Notes under the pieces: generated by a model | Told to the model about the DNA's origin: nothing | Databases searched by the model: none | Seen by the model: only the letters and a program-made list of their open reading frames with translations | Assembly (NCBI GenBank): GCA_001455915.2 | Contig: LNDK02000081.1 | Span: 1,955,752 to 2,019,751 of the forward strand | Source of the DNA: Samsoniella hepiali | Taxonomy: Eukaryota; Ascomycota; Sordariomycetes; Hypocreales; Cordycipitaceae | Reading direction: 5' to 3' | Length of the DNA: 64,000 nucleotides | Made by a program: the position numbers and the translations under genes | In this document: one piece after another, positions 32,342-42,302 of the stretch | How the letters are laid out: every line of letters begins with the position of its first letter | How positions within the stretch are numbered: position 1 is the first letter of the stretch

Positions 32342-34528
32342 TGTGTCGAGTTTATGAGCTTGGAGAAGTGCAAAGGGCGTAATGTCGGTCGAGGTTGGGG
32401 AGAACGGAGTCAGCTCGGCGAGGGAAACAAACGCAGTGCTGACGGGTGGTTATTGAGCAGTGGCCTTCTCTCGAGCAATGCGGCGAGAAAGAAAGTCAAG
32501 GCCAAAGGTAAACAAGGAGATGATGTTTTGCAAAAAGGAAAAAGAAAAGGTATTGGCGAGTTGGGGGAAGATGAGTGGTGCAAGAGGCGAATCGTGCCGA
32601 AGAGGTAAGAAGAGGAGCCGGTTTCGAAGGTGAGGTAATGCCACAGTGGTTGCTTTGGCTGCTGCTGGCAACCGGGGTGCGCAACGGGGCGGTACAAGGT
32701 ACTTGCCGGCGGGAGGCGAGACGGAGCCAATCAGAGACGGCGAGACCCTGAGACGGAGCGGAAGATTGATGGTCCAGGTACCTTACTTTAGGCGGCCATG
32801 TGCTGTGGCGACGCCTGTGCTCGCTGTTTTACAGGCGTCACCGCTGGCCGGCCAGTGGAACGTTCTGCCACATTCCACCACCAGGCAGCCCAGGCAGCTC
32901 GAGGCCACGCAATGGGTCAAGTATTCAAATATTAGTCATCACGCCGGTTTACAACAACTACCTTGCTAGCCAAAGCTTCACTGGGAACAAGAGCAACAAG
33001 CACGTTGTTCGCCTCATCTGCGGACATTGGCAAGTCCGCCCCGACAATTCCGACGCCACCTGCAGTCAATGGACTGTTTAGAGACCATTGTCTTCGGAAA
33101 CCTTCCTTGCTTTATACGCGGCTTGGCAGCCTGCTCACGCATGCCGGGTCGCCTCCCTGTGACTTCTGGTGAATGAGACTGCAGCATGCACGGCCACGTG
33201 GTTTCTGCGAGTTTCTCTGCCCACAATGTCTATTGGGATTTTTTTTTTTGCTTTGTTTGCCGTTCCAGTTTACAGCATTCGGGTCCGGTAACCTGCCTAG
33301 GTTCGATACCCGCTCTGCCGTCATTCCCTTGCCGGCGTCACTGCCTGTAACCAACGTGAGATGGACTCGTCGTCTAACATAACCTAATACTCCAAGAATG
33401 CCACTATATCACCAATCTCATTCTGCATCGATCATAGAATCAAGAACATAAGTCTACTTGGTAGAAGGCGTTGCCCATCTTACAACACCAAGCCCACATA
33501 TCGGCGCTATGGCAAAAATTGTACAATTTTGAGAATGTTGCAGATATACCACATAGACATAATGTGGCCCTCATCTTCAAAGCCAAAACAGCTTGGGCCA
33601 CAGCTCAGATGGGGATGCAAACCACGGCTTTGACCAGTCTTGCGGATGCCAATAACAGCGGGAGCGCACCTATGGCGCCTCATATTCCCTTCCCAACCTG
33701 CTATAACGGGCTAGCACCTGCGTAGAGAGGATCTACGACGCCGGATGTCTTTCCGACAAAGGCGGTCCTCCCCGCCAGATGGCGCCGACGCCACTTCCAC
33801 GGCCGTGTAAACCCCGAACCCGGGGATTGGGACCTCTGCACATACACACACACACATGCATGCACTTCTCATACATATTTTTTAACCCTCTCCTTTCATA
33901 GGCAAACTAGTTGAAATCCGCCCTTGCGTCATAAGACAGACCGCAGCCTCCGGCAACAGAAAAAAGCAGCCTAGTGGGCCGCGTTAACCTCGCAAAGGCA
34001 AAGCCTGGCCATTCGTCCCGTCATCTAGTCCAATTCGGCCAAAGTGCATCACCAGAAAAACAGGGAAATTTCGCAGACTATCCCCCTCTCCATACTCAGT
34101 CAGTCGGGAGGTCCTAGCTCCCGGCACGGAATAGAGCGAAAAGGCCTCGAGGATCGACCAGAAGTTAGAACGCAAGGAGTCAGACCAGCACAGGCCGGAA
34201 GGTCAAGAAGCTAGCCAAGTACCAGTGCGCGCCGGACGCTTACTAGTAATTTTGCTAAATAATTTCTTCTACTCGTATCTGTCTGTCTGGAAGTAGTATC
34301 CTTTCCTCTTCCTTGCTTCGTCGCCAGCTCTGTGTCTTGTTTGGCTTCCGACGCCGTGGAACAGTTTGCCATTCCTCCGTAACATCCCATCGTTTGCCAA
34401 GAACCCGTTCTTCTTCTCCATCTCCGCGCACATCTTTCTATACCCCTGTTTTGGCGCTTGCAAAAAGTCAAAAGTAAATTCGTCCCTAGGCTCTGTCCGC
34501 CCTTGATCGCGAGCGCCGCCACACCACG
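32342..34528. other. Intergenic region between divergent CDC48 and aquaporin genes
   Basis: Contains both promoters. No gene is supported. A sequence near 33299-33310 matches the tRNA B-box consensus but cannot fold as a tRNA. A short inverted repeat (ccccgaacccgggg) lies near 33813, and a CA microsatellite near 33842-33855. Confidence 0.65.
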
Positions 34529-35667
34529 ATGCAAATCATCCAGCCCGAGTATCCGCGCCAACTGGTGTCGGCGATTCCCAACAAGATCAGGAACCACTTT
34601 GTCGCCGCTATTGGTGAATTCGTCGGCACGTTGCTCTTCCTCTTCTTTGCCTTTTCGGCCACCCAGGTTGCCAACACCGCCCTCAAAGGGAGCCGCGCTT
34701 CCAAGCAACAAGGCCAAATGGCCGACGACGCGCATGCCATTGCCGATATCCCCGATACCCCAACGCTCTTGTACATTGCATTGGCTTTTGGCTTCAGTCT
34801 CGCTGTCAATGCCTGGGTCTTCTTCCGTATTAGTGGAGGTAAGACTTCTTCGCTCGCCAGCCTCCCTCGGCTGGTTTCACGGTCACGTGACTCATACTCA
34901 TGTTCCTCTTCTTAGGTCTCTTTAACCCCGCCGTTACTCTTGGCCTCGTTCTTATCGGTGGTCTCGGACCTATGCGTGCCGTCCTAATCTTCCTCGCCCA
35001 GATTCTAGGTGCCACTGCTTCCGCTGCTCTCGTTTCTGTGCTCTTTCCTGGCGAGCTACAGATTGCGACAGCCCTTGGTGGCAAGACCAGCGTCGTGCAG
35101 GGAGTTTGGATTGAGGCTTTCTTGACTGCTGAGCTGGTCTTCACAATCATCATGCTCGCCGCCGAGAAGCACAAGGGCACATTCCTGGCTCCTATTGGTA
35201 TTGGTCTGTCTCTCTTCATTGCGGAAATGACGGGAGTATACTTCACTGGCGGCTCTCTGAACCCTGCGCGCAGTTTAGGCCCGGCCATTGTTCTCCACAG
35301 CTTCCCGAGCTACCACTGGATCTATTGGGTTGGTCCTGGCATTGGTAGTTTCCTTGCTGCCGGTTTCTATCACCTCATCAACATTCTCGAGTACGAAACG
35401 GCCAACCCTGGGCAGGACTTTAACGAAAAGGAAATGGATCGCTTCGTCTTTGATGAGGAGGCTGCCGATACGGGCGCTCACGTTGTGCGTCCTGATGCTA
35501 CCGACGCTCTCGAACCCATAGTTTCCCCGCTTGGTTCTCCTGCTGCTTCCGGTGATCTGCTTCGTGGTCGATCTCCTGGTAGCCACGCTTCGCCTGGTGC
35601 CCCCAGCCTCGCTCAACGATTTTCGCAGAGCGGCTTTGTTCCGAACGGCGCAATCAAGGCGGATTAA
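34529..35667 (+). CDS. Aquaporin (MIP family water channel, filamentous-fungal type)
   Basis: Two exons, 34529-34838 and 34916-35667, give 353 residues; the 77-nt intron (gtaaga...ttag) falls within the Gly codon just before the first NPA box. MIP proteins form six-helix pores that pass water or small solutes. The NPA boxes are NPAV at 107-110 and NPAR at 219-222. Aligned on these to human AQP1, the selectivity-filter positions are Phe87, Glu207, Gly216 and Arg222; AQP1 has Phe, His, Cys, Arg. YHWIYWVGP in the last helix is the water-channel pattern rather than the aquaglyceroporin one. The Ser/Pro/Gly-rich cytosolic tail of about 85 residues may be regulatory. The substrate is inferred from family pattern only. 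Confidence 0.9.
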
Positions 35668-35982
35668 GTCATTAAACAGATGACGATAGGCTTGGGTTGG
35701 GCTTGACTTTTTGCGAATTGCATTAATAGCATCATGACCGAAACGCAACGAAAATGGCAATCACAGCCGAGATATGCTGGCCGGTTGGTAGGTGCTGCCA
35801 AATTAAAAGGGGCATTGATGAAAAATCCGCATAATGTATAATAGATATAGAGATTTGTGCGGTATTGCGCGGAGGCTGATGTTGCCGCGCCCAGAATTGT
35901 ATATGCATTGAATCTCCCACTTTCGTGTAGTTGGTATCTTGCGTTGACCAGTTGCCATGATCCCCCGTTCCGCGTCGGCTGC
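35668..35982. other. Intergenic gap between convergent aquaporin and KTI12 genes
   Basis: 315 bases of 3' flanking sequence for both genes; nothing else seen. Confidence 0.7.
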
Positions 35983-37022
35983 TCACTCCTCGTTTTCGAA
36001 TGCATCGTTGAGGTACCGCACGAAAAGAGCGCGTATTCGATCCGCCGCCATGTTTCCTACCGCCTCCAAGCCGATACCGCCTCTATTCAGGCCCATGAAC
36101 GCTCTCCGATGCCGTTGCAGACCGGGCAGGCTCAGCTTCTTCAACGTAGGGAGGTCCACTACCAGGTCGTCTTGCGTGGCGTCGTTGAGAGGAACCCTGA
36201 CCTCGCCGCCCGCCTCGTCCCCTTGCTGGTCCAATATGCGCTTGACAATGTACTGCGTCTCGCGGTCCAGGATGTAGAGATAATCGCCGCTCGCTTCACG
36301 CCCGCGCGGCTCCGTCGACTGGTTCGGCTTGACTATTTTGCGCCCGTCGCCGGCAATGGCGTCCCAGAGCGAGTCGAATGTCTTGATCGCCTGCGCTTCC
36401 TCATCTTCCCAGATTAGCGTGAAGAGCGGGCTGTCCCATCTCGTCATCGGATTCGGCTCCTCGTAGCGAAAGACGAGATTATCCCAGTTTCCCTGCTCGT
36501 ATGGCGCTGGGCCGTCTGAGGAGCCCTCTTCGCCCTTGTCCGCCGCCGCCGCACGTGCATCCAAGCGAGCTTGGTTGACCTGCTTCGCGCGGTCTGGCGT
36601 GCATCCTATTTGCAGGATGCAGCTGGGCGTGCGCATGGCCTTGGCCTCGCAATGCAGCTGGTACCGCCAGCCCTTGATGTAGTTGAGGCCGTCGAGGATG
36701 ACAATGTCCTTGTCGGAGAGCACACGCTTGACGGCGCCGTAGAGGCTGGCGCGCGCATCCTTTTCCGAGGCGTTGGCGGAGCGCGTGTGCGCGGGCACGG
36801 CGGCGAGATCGTAGACGGTGCGGGATATGGACAGGCTGTCGTCGGAGATGAGGTGCAGGCGGTGCTTCGAGTCGGCGACACGTCCCGCGAGGTAGTCGTA
36901 TAGCTGCCTCGCCCGTGTGGACTTGCCCGAGGTCGGGAAGCCGGTGACAATGATCAGCTAGGTGCATGGGTTAACCGGGAAGCAGAGACTGTGCTGGGCT
37001 TGTGGAGGTAGCGTACCGGCAT
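35983..37022 (-). CDS. KTI12: Elongator-associated P-loop protein Kti12
   Basis: Two exons on the minus strand, 37017-37022 and 35983-36957, give 326 residues. The first exon is only six bases (ATG CCG); a 59-nt intron (gtacgc...ctag) separates it from the rest. Splicing yields MPLIIVTGFPTSGKST, the universal Kti12 start with the P-loop at 8-16, so the tiny exon is well supported although easily missed. Kti12 resembles the tRNA kinase PSTK, binds tRNA and Elongator, and is needed for wobble-uridine modification. ILDGLNYIKGWRYQLHCEAK near 105-124 and the ARPxRL-less C-terminal region ending near LFVRYLNDAFENEE fit the family. Without the intron a gene finder would start at an internal methionine and lose the P-loop. 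Confidence 0.93.
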
Positions 37023-37488
37023 CGTACACAAATATGCGACCGGGTAATTGCAGAATGGAAGAATCGGAAGCTAGAAATTCTACTCCACCTCCGGGCTGCT
37101 GAATCTGCACAGGGGACCAAAACGTGGAGAGCTTCGCGTCGGTGGTTGTAACTTTTCGATCTGCCCCACCATCGCCAAGATATAATGGAGTGACGTAGCC
37201 CAGGAAGAATGCATTTACAGTACAAATTAAGGGACATGTTCGGGCTTGTTTCGAGACATTGATAGAGTGAACTACTTTGTAAGTCTTATTATTTTATTCT
37301 TGTAGGCTTTAATCTGCTTTCTACATACTCATTGTTCGCTGAGGAATCCAGCCATCGCCAGTGGCGGAGTAGCAGGTGCGTAGGAATACACTCCCTCATC
37401 ATGACAACGTACTATTACATCATATTCCCTAGTCCAAAATACTCCGTCAAGTAGTCTCCCGTATTTATTTCATTTATTCGTTCCCGCA
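37023..37488. other. Intergenic region between KTI12 and the GT17 gene
   Basis: Promoter of KTI12 and 3' region of the glycosyltransferase gene. No gene or RNA seen. Confidence 0.7.
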
Positions 37489-38610
37489 TCATGGGTAGTC
37501 TGTAAACCCTGCCGACGGCCCGTCCCGACTCGTCATGTAGCCAAAGCGCTCTGGCTCCTGGAGAACCAGCGGCGGCATATCCTTATTGTTCTCAATCCTG
37601 TCAAACTGATCGTAGTCTCTATCCCACACGTCCTTACCGTGCCGGATGGCGTCGGCAATCTTGTCTCTGTCTCTATATTCTTCCTCATTCATCCAGCCGT
37701 GGGAGAAGCTGGCAATCTTATTAAGAAATTGCTCAATCGTGGCAAAGCAGCTGCTACAGTGCCACCCGGCGTTGTTCAAGACGCCCTTTTCCTGCTCGCG
37801 GAACCAAGGGAGGCCACCATCGCCGTTGCGTAGGTTGGTAGGCTTAATGGTGCGCCACCCTTGGTAGAACGTGGCCTGCGGGTGCTGCCACTCTGGACCT
37901 GTGTGCAGGAACTGGAACGAATAGTAGTAGAACTTGGAGGCGAGTGTGAGGCGTCGCGGGAAGCTGCAGGTGCGGAGTACAAGCAGCGACTCGGGCCGGG
38001 GAATCTCATCAACGTCGGAGACAACGATAACGTCGCCGTTAATCGGCGCCTTGGAACCAGTCAATTGATTCATAGCCTGCTTAAACATGGCATCCCGTTG
38101 TAGATCTTCGTAGTCCCACGCGCGCTTCGGGTTGAACGATTTCGGAAAGGTCAATTCGTGGTAAATCATCTTATCATGGTAGCGGCGAAATTTGTCCCAG
38201 TTGTCCGCAATCACGAGCGGCTTCTTGCCGCCCTGGAACGTCTTTGGCGACTCGACGATAATAAAGTAGTCGACGTAATCGTACAGCGCGTGGAGGCGAA
38301 TCTCGAGAAAGTCGAGCTCGGTATTGACCATCATCAGGTCGTATACCTTGCGCTCGCCGGATGCGCGTTGCGGGGTATAGATGGAGTAGCCATGCGCCGC
38401 GCAAAACTGGCGCGCTTTTTGGGACGCATAGTGCTGGGCATGTTTCTGCTTTCGATCCGTCGTGGCCGTTAAAAAGTCGAGCGGCGGAAGCGCAACGGTC
38501 GTCGCGTCGCGCAGGCCACTAGTGTTGGCCGAGGACCAGAGAAAAGTCCACCATATCAGCGAGGAAAAGGCCACGAAGAGAACGAATCTCGAAGGCGATC
38601 GAGGAGACAT
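37489..38610 (-). CDS. Glycosyltransferase family 17 (GnT-III-like), type II membrane protein
   Basis: A single exon of 373 residues. GT17 contains the animal beta-1,4-mannosyl-glycoprotein 4-beta-N-acetylglucosaminyltransferase; fungal members have no settled substrate. A short basic N-terminus (MSPRSPSR) is followed by one hydrophobic anchor at about 9-26, which predicts a Golgi type II protein with a lumenal catalytic domain. Family features are VYDLMMVNTELDFLEIRLHA near 90, FIIVESPKTFQGGKKPL near 115, and VVSDVDEIPRPE near 196-207, whose DVD is the probable metal-nucleotide site. WHCSSCF and FSHGWMNEEEYRDRDKI are typical of the C-terminal half. The start is the only ATG that gives the anchor. 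The exact sugar acceptor is unknown. Confidence 0.88.
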   Translation of the reverse strand: MSPRSPSRFVLFVAFSSLIWWTFLWSSANTSGLRDATTVALPPLDFLTATTDRKQKHAQHYASQKARQFCAAHGYSIYTPQRASGERKVYDLMMVNTELDFLEIRLHALYDYVDYFIIVESPKTFQGGKKPLVIADNWDKFRRYHDKMIYHELTFPKSFNPKRAWDYEDLQRDAMFKQAMNQLTGSKAPINGDVIVVSDVDEIPRPESLLVLRTCSFPRRLTLASKFYYYSFQFLHTGPEWQHPQATFYQGWRTIKPTNLRNGDGGLPWFREQEKGVLNNAGWHCSSCFATIEQFLNKIASFSHGWMNEEEYRDRDKIADAIRHGKDVWDRDYDQFDRIENNKDMPPLVLQEPERFGYMTSRDGPSAGFTDYP

Positions 38611-39377
38611 GACTCGGCATCGGGAGAATTAAAGCAGAGGACAGGACAGCATGTGTACCGTGTCTCGCACCCAAGATGAACGATTTGTCGTTGGAGCAGT
38701 GTTGGCCGACTTGAGGGTCACGTGCACACGACAGCCTTGCTCTGCGCTGACGTAGACTGCTCGGTCTGTCAGCACGCCTTGCAGCCAATGCGAGGGCTCA
38801 TTTATGTAAATCTATCCCGTAATAAGCGAGTGCGCAAAGGCCAACACTGGGTACTCTGCAAGGATACCAGCGACTCGGAAGATCTTGCTGCACACGCACT
38901 CATGTTACGCAGCATAATCTTCCGTGTCTCGACCTGTCGCATTCGTGCCGACCGCAATCCACGACGCTGCTTATGCTGCCCGTCGCTGGATCGCCGAAAC
39001 CGTTCGACGGACATGGGATGGAACTACGATAAACCATCTGTCATGACGTGGCTTGGCTGAAGCTTGGCGAAGGAGCCCTACCAGTGGATGCGGCATTCCC
39101 CGAAGCCCCTCCCAGGTTCAGCCCAGCCAAGCTGCGCTAAAACACATCCTGTGGGAATATCCATGTAAAGTTTCATCATTTCAGAATTCATAACAATTTT
39201 GCTATCGCGCAACAAGTAAAATAACAATCTCTAGTGAACAAGCGCTCGCGTACTGTGGAGTCCTAGCTCAGTGGTAGGGTACTGGTAACCCATCACCGGC
39301 TCTGCTTCAATCTCTAGACATGACCCCAAAAACTACCGAAATTAAAGAAAGACATAACTAGCTACATGGCTTTTTTT
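38611..39377. other. Intergenic region between GT17 and the repeat-rich gene
   Basis: Promoter of the GT17 gene and 3' region of the repeat-rich gene. A degenerate tRNA-like sequence lies at 39257-39327; otherwise nothing is seen. Confidence 0.65.
39257..39327 (+). other. Possible tRNA relic (A-box intact, rest degenerate)
   Basis: TAGCTCAGTGG at 39264-39274 is a perfect tRNA A-box and is followed by TAGGG and an ACTGGTAAC element resembling a Thr tRNA anticodon loop. The acceptor ends do not pair, part of the anticodon stem is missing, and the B-box is poor (GCTTCAATCTC), so it cannot be a working tRNA. It could be a tRNA pseudogene or the head of a decayed SINE. Confidence 0.3.
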
Positions 39378-42302
39378 TCATCTGTTTCCACGTCGACGGT
39401 ACCGAAAACGAGGGTCTGCCTGCCCGCCGCTGCCTTCCGGTTCACGCCTAGTGTTGCGACCTCGAGTCTCCGGTCGCGGGCTCCGCTGCCTTATCGGCGT
39501 GTGCCGCTCTTCTGCTTCGTACAAGTCGAACCAGGAGTCATACAGGGCACCCGGACCATCAGATACGCGGTAAGTGCTTACCTCCGCCTGCTGGAACCAG
39601 TCGTTGATGTGCGGCGGCAGCGGATCAAACGGGTTCCATGATCGAGCTGGGTTCCATGATCGACGTGGTGCTGTGCCGAGCTTGAGACCCTCCCGCGGCG
39701 GACCAAACGGGTTCGGCATTGCTTGCGCCCCCGGGGCCCGCGCTATGTTTGGTGAAGCCCGGTCGTCCTCCGGCGGCATCCGAAATCGGACGTGGCTATG
39801 AGACCTGGCAGGGCCGGGCTTTGGGCCGGCCGCGGCAACGCTGTACTGCGACGCCGAGGTCACCGACTCTGCCCGGTCGCCGGTGACCTCTGCCCAGTCG
39901 CTGAAGACATTCACTTGATCGTCCTCATAAGACACGGTCGACTGTACTGATTCCGGAACCCTGTGAGTGTGAATGCTTCGCTGGCGGCTCGGGCGCGGCG
40001 TATCATTTTGTTGCCGAGTATGCCGGCCACCTGGAGCGTCTGAATCACTGTGATAATATTCTGTTACAACAGGCGACGGCGCCGGCGCACTTGCCCGACG
40101 CTGCCGAGGTCGCCTAGATTGCTCAGCGTTCTGGAGAGGGTGTTGAGATGGTTGAGCTTGAGGTTGCTCAGTCCGCCGAGACTGCCGAGACTGCCGAGAC
40201 TGCTGAGACTGCTGAGGCTGCCGAGACTGCCGAGACTGCCGAGACTGCTGAGACTGCTGAGGCTGCGTCTGCTGAAGCTGCTGAAGGGGCTGTGTCTGCC
40301 GAAAGGTCTCCGCTGGTTGATGCACCTGCTCCGTAGAATATAACTGACCAGACACGGGACCTTGCGGAGCCCGCGCTCTCGGGTCGGCATAGTTCGGAGT
40401 CGGCTGGGCGGCCCGGGCCGCCTCCGCCTGTGCCTCCGCCTGTGCCTCCGCCTGCGCCTGTGCCTCCGCCTGCGCCTGCGCCTGTGCCTCCGGGTAGATC
40501 GGAATCGACTGGGCAGCCTGCGGGCCCCAAGCCGCCTGCTGCGTGTAGGACCCGGTCGGGACTTGCTGCGTGTAGAGCCCCGTCGGGACCTGCTGCGTGT
40601 AGAGCATCGTCGGGGGCTGCTGCTGCGCGTAGAGCCCCGTCGGGACCTGCTGCGTGTAGAGCATCGTCGGGGGCTGCTGCTGCGCGTAGAGCCCCGTCGG
40701 GACCTGTTGTCCCGCCGCGTATGCTGCTTCGTAGACGGCCCGAGAAGTTGGTTGAGGTGTCGGCACAGGCCGTGTATGGATCGGCACGGGTGGCGGCGTG
40801 TGGATGGCTTCGTGAGGGTGGTTTTCATATCGCGGTGCCCCGGCCTGTGGCACATCCCCAGTCACAGGATCAGCGTTAGACCGGGCATCAGGTCTCAGCG
40901 GGTGAATGCCTTCGTGAGGGTGGTGGTTGTCTTGTGGTGCCTCGGCCTGTGGCACACCCACAGGCACAGGATTGACGTTAGACCGGGCATCAGGTTTTGG
41001 CAGGTGAATGCCTTCGTGAGGGTGATGGTTGTCTCGCGGTGCCTCGGCCTGTGGCACACCCACAGGCACAGGATTGACGTTAGACCGGGCATCAGGTTTT
41101 GGCGGGTGAATGCCTTCGTGAGGGCAATGTTCACATCGTGGTGCCTTAGCCTGTGGCACACCCACAGGCACAGGAACATCATCGTTGGACCGGGCATCAG
41201 GTCTTGGCGGGTGACTTACTTTGTGAAGGCAGTGTTCACATCGCGGTGCCTTGGCCTGTGGCACGCCCACAGGCACAGGAACATCATCGTTGGACCGGGC
41301 ATCAGGTCTCGGCGCGTGATTGCCTTCGTGAGGTTGGTGGTTGCGTCGTGGTGTCTCAGCCTGTGTCACAGGTACAGGCGCAGGCGCAGGCGCAGGCACA
41401 GTCACAGTCACAGACACAGCGTTGGACCGGGCATCAGGTCCCGGTGGCGCCGGACCCTTCTTCATCGCGTGTCGTTCCTTGTACATGGCCACGGCGTCCG
41501 CCTCTTCCCTCACAAACCGTTCGTAGTAAAGAGTCACAGCCACCCGTATCATAGGAGGCTTTGAGCTTTTTTTTGAAGAGCTGTCGCTGTCCGCTGCACG
41601 CTTCTTCTTTTCCTTCTCCTTGGTGTGGTGCTTTTCATTCTTGCTGGTCCCCTTCCTCTCTCCCCCTTTCCTCTCTTCTCCCTTCCTCTCTTGCCCCTTC
41701 GTGTTTTCCTTTACGCGCCTGTCCAGCGGGTCGAAGACATAATCTTGAAGCTCTACTAGCCTCCATTTGAATCGACGGTCTTTTTCGCTTGCAGCAACAA
41801 GGTCGGTCGCCTCGTCAATGCGCTTCCGCAGCGCCTCGTCAAAGCTGGCTTTCCGTGTATGCACACTCTCGGTCTGCTTCTCACCAGCCTCCTTCACGCG
41901 CTGTTTAATCTTGTTCTGAGGGATACTATGCTCTGGGATAAATTCTGCTTTTCCCCAGGATCCCCAAACCGCAGGCTCGCCTTCTTCATAGGGAATCTTT
42001 TTAAACTCGATAGTTCGGTACCGCTGCAATAACTTTTTCGCCTTGTCTGCTGTCATCTTCTTCTCTCTCACAGCTGACTGGTGTACCCTCGGTCGATCAG
42101 TATCAGAGTCAGATGTTACCTGAGAGAGGACTCTGTCTCTTGCAGCTTGTTGCTGGATGGGCAGCCGCCGGGATCGGTGCTCAGATTGCTCTGCATGTGC
42201 GTGGCTCCGCTGCCCGGTGCTTGCGTATTGTTGATGCGGGTTTTGGTGTTGCTGCGCATGTGGCACAGACTCGGAGGTGTGCTGCACCCCGAGTCGAGTC
42301 AT
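39378..42302 (-). CDS. Large repeat-rich, mostly disordered protein of unknown function
   Basis: An uninterrupted frame; the first ATG is at 42302, giving 974 residues (the frame upstream is open but has no ATG). I do not recognise the family. Residues 1-60 are polar. About 60-200 is a charged, probably helical region (MTADKAKKLLQRYRTIEFKK, later KRIDEATDLVAASEKDRRFK), the only part that looks like a folded, possibly conserved domain. A Lys/Glu-rich stretch and VAVTLYYERFVREEADAV follow. About 284-500 is a tandem repeat of 34-35 residues containing PDARSN and VPVGVPQA. Then come Gln/Pro/Tyr repeats (TGLYAQQQPPTMLYTQQ), an Ala-Gln-Glu run and a QSRQSR run. A possible 70-nt alternative intron at 39512-39581 would shorten the tail. 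There is no signal peptide or membrane segment. Confidence 0.75.
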   Translation of the reverse strand: MTRLGVQHTSESVPHAQQHQNPHQQYASTGQRSHAHAEQSEHRSRRLPIQQQAARDRVLSQVTSDSDTDRPRVHQSAVREKKMTADKAKKLLQRYRTIEFKKIPYEEGEPAVWGSWGKAEFIPEHSIPQNKIKQRVKEAGEKQTESVHTRKASFDEALRKRIDEATDLVAASEKDRRFKWRLVELQDYVFDPLDRRVKENTKGQERKGEERKGGERKGTSKNEKHHTKEKEKKKRAADSDSSSKKSSKPPMIRVAVTLYYERFVREEADAVAMYKERHAMKKGPAPPGPDARSNAVSVTVTVPAPAPAPVPVTQAETPRRNHQPHEGNHAPRPDARSNDDVPVPVGVPQAKAPRCEHCLHKVSHPPRPDARSNDDVPVPVGVPQAKAPRCEHCPHEGIHPPKPDARSNVNPVPVGVPQAEAPRDNHHPHEGIHLPKPDARSNVNPVPVGVPQAEAPQDNHHPHEGIHPLRPDARSNADPVTGDVPQAGAPRYENHPHEAIHTPPPVPIHTRPVPTPQPTSRAVYEAAYAAGQQVPTGLYAQQQPPTMLYTQQVPTGLYAQQQPPTMLYTQQVPTGLYTQQVPTGSYTQQAAWGPQAAQSIPIYPEAQAQAQAEAQAQAEAQAEAQAEAARAAQPTPNYADPRARAPQGPVSGQLYSTEQVHQPAETFRQTQPLQQLQQTQPQQSQQSRQSRQSRQPQQSQQSRQSRQSRRTEQPQAQPSQHPLQNAEQSRRPRQRRASAPAPSPVVTEYYHSDSDAPGGRHTRQQNDTPRPSRQRSIHTHRVPESVQSTVSYEDDQVNVFSDWAEVTGDRAESVTSASQYSVAAAGPKPGPARSHSHVRFRMPPEDDRASPNIARAPGAQAMPNPFGPPREGLKLGTAPRRSWNPARSWNPFDPLPPHINDWFQQAEVSTYRVSDGPGALYDSWFDLYEAEERHTPIRQRSPRPETRGRNTRREPEGSGGQADPRFRYRRRGNR
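40150..40310. repeat. Coding repeat: Gln-Ser-Arg type run
   Basis: Short units of 9 to 15 bases (plus strand gagactgcc, gagactgct) encode a QQSRQSR-like run inside the repeat-rich gene. Confidence 0.8.
40545..40715. repeat. Coding repeat: 66-bp Tyr/Gln/Pro unit
   Basis: Near-identical 66-bp units encode alternating TGLYAQQQPPTM and LYTQQVP segments, plus partial copies. The near identity at DNA level points to recent duplication. Confidence 0.85.
40800..41450. repeat. Coding tandem repeat of 34-35 residues, six PDARSN copies
   Basis: The PDARSN codons recur at 40875, 40977, 41079, 41184, 41289 and 41421, giving spacings of 102, 102, 105, 105 and 132 bases, all multiples of three. Each unit holds PDARSN, a Val/Pro segment and a His-rich segment such as HHPHEGIH. 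Confidence 0.9.

Noticed and set aside
33299..33310. tRNA B-box word GGTTCGATACC
   Set aside because: The T-stem has two mismatches out of five, no matching A-box or acceptor stem lies upstream, so no tRNA can fold.
40362..41564. 400-codon antisense frame over the repeat-rich gene
   Set aside because: The repeat units are multiples of three on both strands, so the antisense frame stays open by construction.
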